This document shows, in pieces, positions 61,663-64,000 of a stretch of 64,000 bases of DNA. Numbering within the stretch: the first letter of the stretch is position 1; every line of letters begins with the position of its first letter. The stretch is taken from NCBI RefSeq assembly GCF_021347895.1, contig NC_067120.1, positions 16,787,361 to 16,851,360 on the forward strand. Direction: 5' to 3'. Made by a program: the position numbers and the translations under genes. The notes below the pieces were generated by a model that was not told the DNA's origin, did no database searches, and saw nothing but the letters and a program-made list of their open reading frames with translations. This stretch comes from Acanthochromis polyacanthus. Lineage: Eukaryota > Chordata > Actinopteri > Pomacentridae.

Positions 61663-62123
61663 ATTTTTGTGATGACATTGTGTCAATAGAAAAGGGTAGA
61701 CCCCCTGTCATGGGCACTCCTGGCCCCAGTGATGAGGATCCTTTAGAGAGTCAGCATGAAGACACATTAACATTTTTTGAGGCTGACACTCCATGTGATA
61801 CAAACCAGTTAAGAGCCCAGTTACACCATAACTTGGCCTCCTTGTTCCTCAAAATGCAAACTGTACTTCATGTGTCTGACGTTGCAACTCAGGAGATTGT
61901 TGATCATTTGACTGAGATATTTATCTTGTCACAGCCTCTTGTAAAAGAAAGTATTCAAGAGGTACTACAGAGTTATCAAATCTCTCCTACTGTAGCCATG
62001 TTAAATGATTTGGTGAACTCTGTTAGGGATTCCAATATATTTGCAAGTAGCACTGCAAAGGGGCAGGAGTTGTCCACAAGAAAACGCAGGAAGACTTTTG
62101 TTGAAAAAACTTCCCTGTGGTAA
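61563..62123 (+). pseudogene. CACTA transposase, linker segment (frame 0)
   Basis: From 61563 this frame completes the fourth zinc finger, then runs through AGSLDFCDDIVSIEKGRPPV and a D/E-rich stretch (SDEDPLESQHEDTLTFFEAD). A helical region follows (RAQLHHNLASLFLKMQTVLH) and then a basic patch (TRKRRKTF). It ends in ..VEKTSLW and a stop at 62121-62123. At 62104-62110 (AAAAAAC) one extra A would carry VEK straight into the next frame as NFPVVMPVQYEV, so a second -1 frame change lies here. There is no sign of a separate start codon, and the segment is best read as the middle of one broken protein. Confidence 0.75.
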
Positions 62124-63922
62124 TGCCAGTGCAGTATGAGGTACAGCCTGGGTGCAAAGTAGTTTATGTCCCGATACTACAGATGATCCAGGAAATGTTT
62201 AAACATACTGACATCGTTGACAAAATCAAGGAAACTAAGCTCTCGGAAAAAGGCCAGTTTGAGAGCCATCATGATGGCTCATTTTTCCAAGAAAATAGTT
62301 TGTTGAATTCTCCAGCGCTTTCATTGCCATTAATTTTGTACATTGATGACACTGAAATTGCAAATCCTCTGGGCACTTCAAGAAAAATACACAAACTATG
62401 CTCGTTATATTGGGTGTTTGCCGATCTACCATGTAAATATCGATCAGCATTGCATGTGATTCAGCTTGCAGCACAATGCAAGGTACCTGATCTTCAGAAG
62501 TGTGGCTATGAAAGAGCACTTGGTCCTTTGATACAAGACTTGCACACTCTTGAACAAGATGGTGTATTTATTGAGTGTCTTGTCAAGTCAGTTCGGGTTA
62601 CTGTCTTTTGTGTTGTTTCTGATAACTTGGCAGCTCATGCGTTAGCAGGCTTTGCACAGTCCTTCAGTTCAGGTTATATTTGTAGATTTTGCAATGCTAC
62701 AAGAGACTTGATTCAGTCTCATAATGTTGAGGATGGTGAATTTAGTTTGAGAACAAAAGCTGGTCATGACAGTAATGTGCAAAATGTTCTTCAGGGCAAT
62801 GTGGAAAGTCAGTTTGGTGTCAAAGGAGAGTGTATCCTAAGACAGAGTTTGCAGTATTTTCATACCATCACTGGTTTTCCACCTGATGTCCTCCACGATC
62901 TGTTTGAGGGCATTGTACCCGTGGAGTTGGCACTGTGTATCCAGGAGATGATTCGACTCAAGTATTTTACACTTGACCATTTAAACAGAAAGATTTTGTC
63001 ATTTCCATACCAACATGCAGACAAGACTGACAAACCAAAACCGATCTCAAAGAACTTTGCTGCAAAGAAGACCATTGGTGGTAATGGCCATGAGAATGGC
63101 ACATTGTTAAGACTACTTCCATTGCTAATAGGTAATACAGTTCCTGAGGGAGATAATGCTTGGACTATACTGATGGATTTGAAAGAGATTGTGGAGCTGG
63201 TGCTCTCTCCTGCATTCAATGATGAATCCATCCAGTATCTCCAGACAAAAATACAGGATCACAGACAAATGCTTTTGGAGGTCTTTCCTGAGTTCAGACT
63301 GCGCCCCAAGCATCATTTTATCGAACACTATCCACATCTTATTCACTGTTTTGGTCCTCTTGTCCATCTTTGGACCATGAGATTTGAGGGCAAACATTGC
63401 TTTTTCAAGCGTGTGGTACAAGACACAAAGAACTTTAAAAATGTGTTGAAAACACTGGCAACAAGGCATCAGCATATGGTGGCATACTACCTCAGCGCAC
63501 CTTCATTCTTTAAACCCCATCAGCAGACGACAAATGTATCCTCTGTCAGTGTTGCACTACTCCCTGAGGTTGCTAAAGAACATATCAAACAAAAAACAGA
63601 AAGCAGCGTGATTTATAGCACAACCAAAGTTGTTATTAATGGTACAACATACAACACTGGCATGTTTGTTTCTGTTGGACAGGAGGGAGGACTTCCACAG
63701 TTCAGCAAAATTGAACAGATCCTCCTTGTAAATAATGATGTAACATTGCTTTGCCAAGCACATAAATCATGCTACATTGAACACCTAAGATCATATGAAC
63801 TTTTCCCAGGGACCATAACTGTCCATACTCTGTCTGAGCTCAATGACACCTCACCCCTCTTTGCCTACAGTGTTGCAGGAAAATTGCTGTTGACACCAAA
63901 ACGATTCATACTGCTGCATTGA
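62117..63922 (+). CDS. EnSpm/CACTA transposase catalytic region (frame 2)
   Basis: A frame of 601 codons is open to the stop at 63920-63922. The first true ATG is at 62123. Numbered from 62117, blocks that I recognise as EnSpm-type are LPLILYIDDTEIANPLGTSR (about 70-89) with candidate acidic residues D77/D78, VVSDNLAAHALAGFAQSF (about 166-183, D169), and the cysteine pair YICRFC (187-192). Further on come GFPPDVLHDLFEGIVPVELA (about 253-272, E264) and PKHHFIEHYPHLIHCFGPLV with MRFEGKHCFFKR. These blocks fit the DDE-type nuclease of CACTA transposases, which cut the element out and reinsert it. The exact triad is inferred from memory of the family, not from an alignment. There is no stop or frameshift over 1.8 kb, so the copy is young or the region has been under selection. 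Translation depends on getting past the two frame changes upstream. Confidence 0.8.
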   Translation: MVMPVQYEVQPGCKVVYVPILQMIQEMFKHTDIVDKIKETKLSEKGQFESHHDGSFFQENSLLNSPALSLPLILYIDDTEIANPLGTSRKIHKLCSLYWVFADLPCKYRSALHVIQLAAQCKVPDLQKCGYERALGPLIQDLHTLEQDGVFIECLVKSVRVTVFCVVSDNLAAHALAGFAQSFSSGYICRFCNATRDLIQSHNVEDGEFSLRTKAGHDSNVQNVLQGNVESQFGVKGECILRQSLQYFHTITGFPPDVLHDLFEGIVPVELALCIQEMIRLKYFTLDHLNRKILSFPYQHADKTDKPKPISKNFAAKKTIGGNGHENGTLLRLLPLLIGNTVPEGDNAWTILMDLKEIVELVLSPAFNDESIQYLQTKIQDHRQMLLEVFPEFRLRPKHHFIEHYPHLIHCFGPLVHLWTMRFEGKHCFFKRVVQDTKNFKNVLKTLATRHQHMVAYYLSAPSFFKPHQQTTNVSSVSVALLPEVAKEHIKQKTESSVIYSTTKVVINGTTYNTGMFVSVGQEGGLPQFSKIEQILLVNNDVTLLCQAHKSCYIEHLRSYELFPGTITVHTLSELNDTSPLFAYSVAGKLLLTPKRFILLH

Positions 63923-64000
63923 AACCAGTCTTGATAGTTCAGATTCCATGACCACATTCCAGACTTGTGCACCCAATGCATTTGTCAAGACCAAATTATT

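Larger units (their letters stand above)
54511..64000 (+). mobile_element. CACTA/EnSpm DNA transposon, left end to past window edge
   Basis: The left end starts CACTGTAAACCCG at 54511, preceded by GTA (a possible 3-bp target copy). It continues with 'gcagaactcaatatatttt' and related phrases typical of fish EnSpm termini. From about 54940 the DNA becomes CpG-richer with CCGCCATTTTCC, a possible internal promoter. A chain of small exons follows, then the zinc-finger/transposase coding block ending at 63922. The right inverted repeat is not in the window, so the element exceeds 9.4 kb. Nested inside are a hAT-like MITE (55123-55391), a (GATAA)-type repeat near 55839-55857, an RTE LINE (57720-59328) and a fold-back plus repeat (59319-59685). 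The assignment rests on transposase blocks that I recognise as EnSpm-type. Confidence 0.75.

Overview
This window is nuclear genomic DNA of a bony fish. The genes have vertebrate exon-intron structure, and the low-copy parts are crowded with transposon families typical of teleosts: CACTA/EnSpm, hAT-like MITEs, mariner, piggyBac-like MITEs, RTE and L2-like LINEs, and a SINE-like family ending in GGAT repeats. The order PPM1H - let-7i - MON2, with PPM1H and MON2 converging and let-7i on the MON2 strand, is the same as in the human 12q14 region. That agreement independently supports the gene names. No bacterial-type operon, CRISPR array or viral gene was seen.

Layout. 1-1804 holds the last two coding exons of PPM1H (+ strand), followed by its probable 3' UTR. 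4923-6966 is a probable hAT-like element carrying a second element, 5779-6277, with a perfect 9-bp target duplication. The let-7i hairpin (- strand, 10939-11030) lies in the first exon of a probable host transcript, below a purine-rich, G-run-bearing tract. MON2 (- strand) fills 14565-48811 with 34 coding exons that join in frame to 1703 residues, about the size of the human protein. An extra 18-nt microexon (21019-21036) would add six residues. Its introns carry a mariner copy (32349-33444) that was itself hit by a piggyBac-like MITE (32841-33375).

Upstream of MON2, 49316-51215 is a pile of repeats: an element built from 21-bp palindromic units, the 3' end of an L2-like LINE ORF, a SINE-like copy and an internally deleted LINE piece. 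From 54511 to past the right edge lies what I read as one large CACTA/EnSpm transposon. It has a CACTG-type left end, a chain of short exons with good splice sites, and a zinc-finger plus transposase coding block (61246-63922). That block is interrupted by only two -1 frame changes, both at AAAAAAC runs. A hAT-like MITE, a 3'-truncated RTE LINE and a fold-back structure are nested in its long leader introns.

How the genes relate. PPM1H is a PP2C-family phosphatase, MON2 is a Golgi/endosome trafficking scaffold and let-7i is a microRNA. They are linked by conserved position, not by a shared pathway that I can see. Exon borders come from reading splice consensus and reading phase by eye. No alignment, expression data or database search was available.
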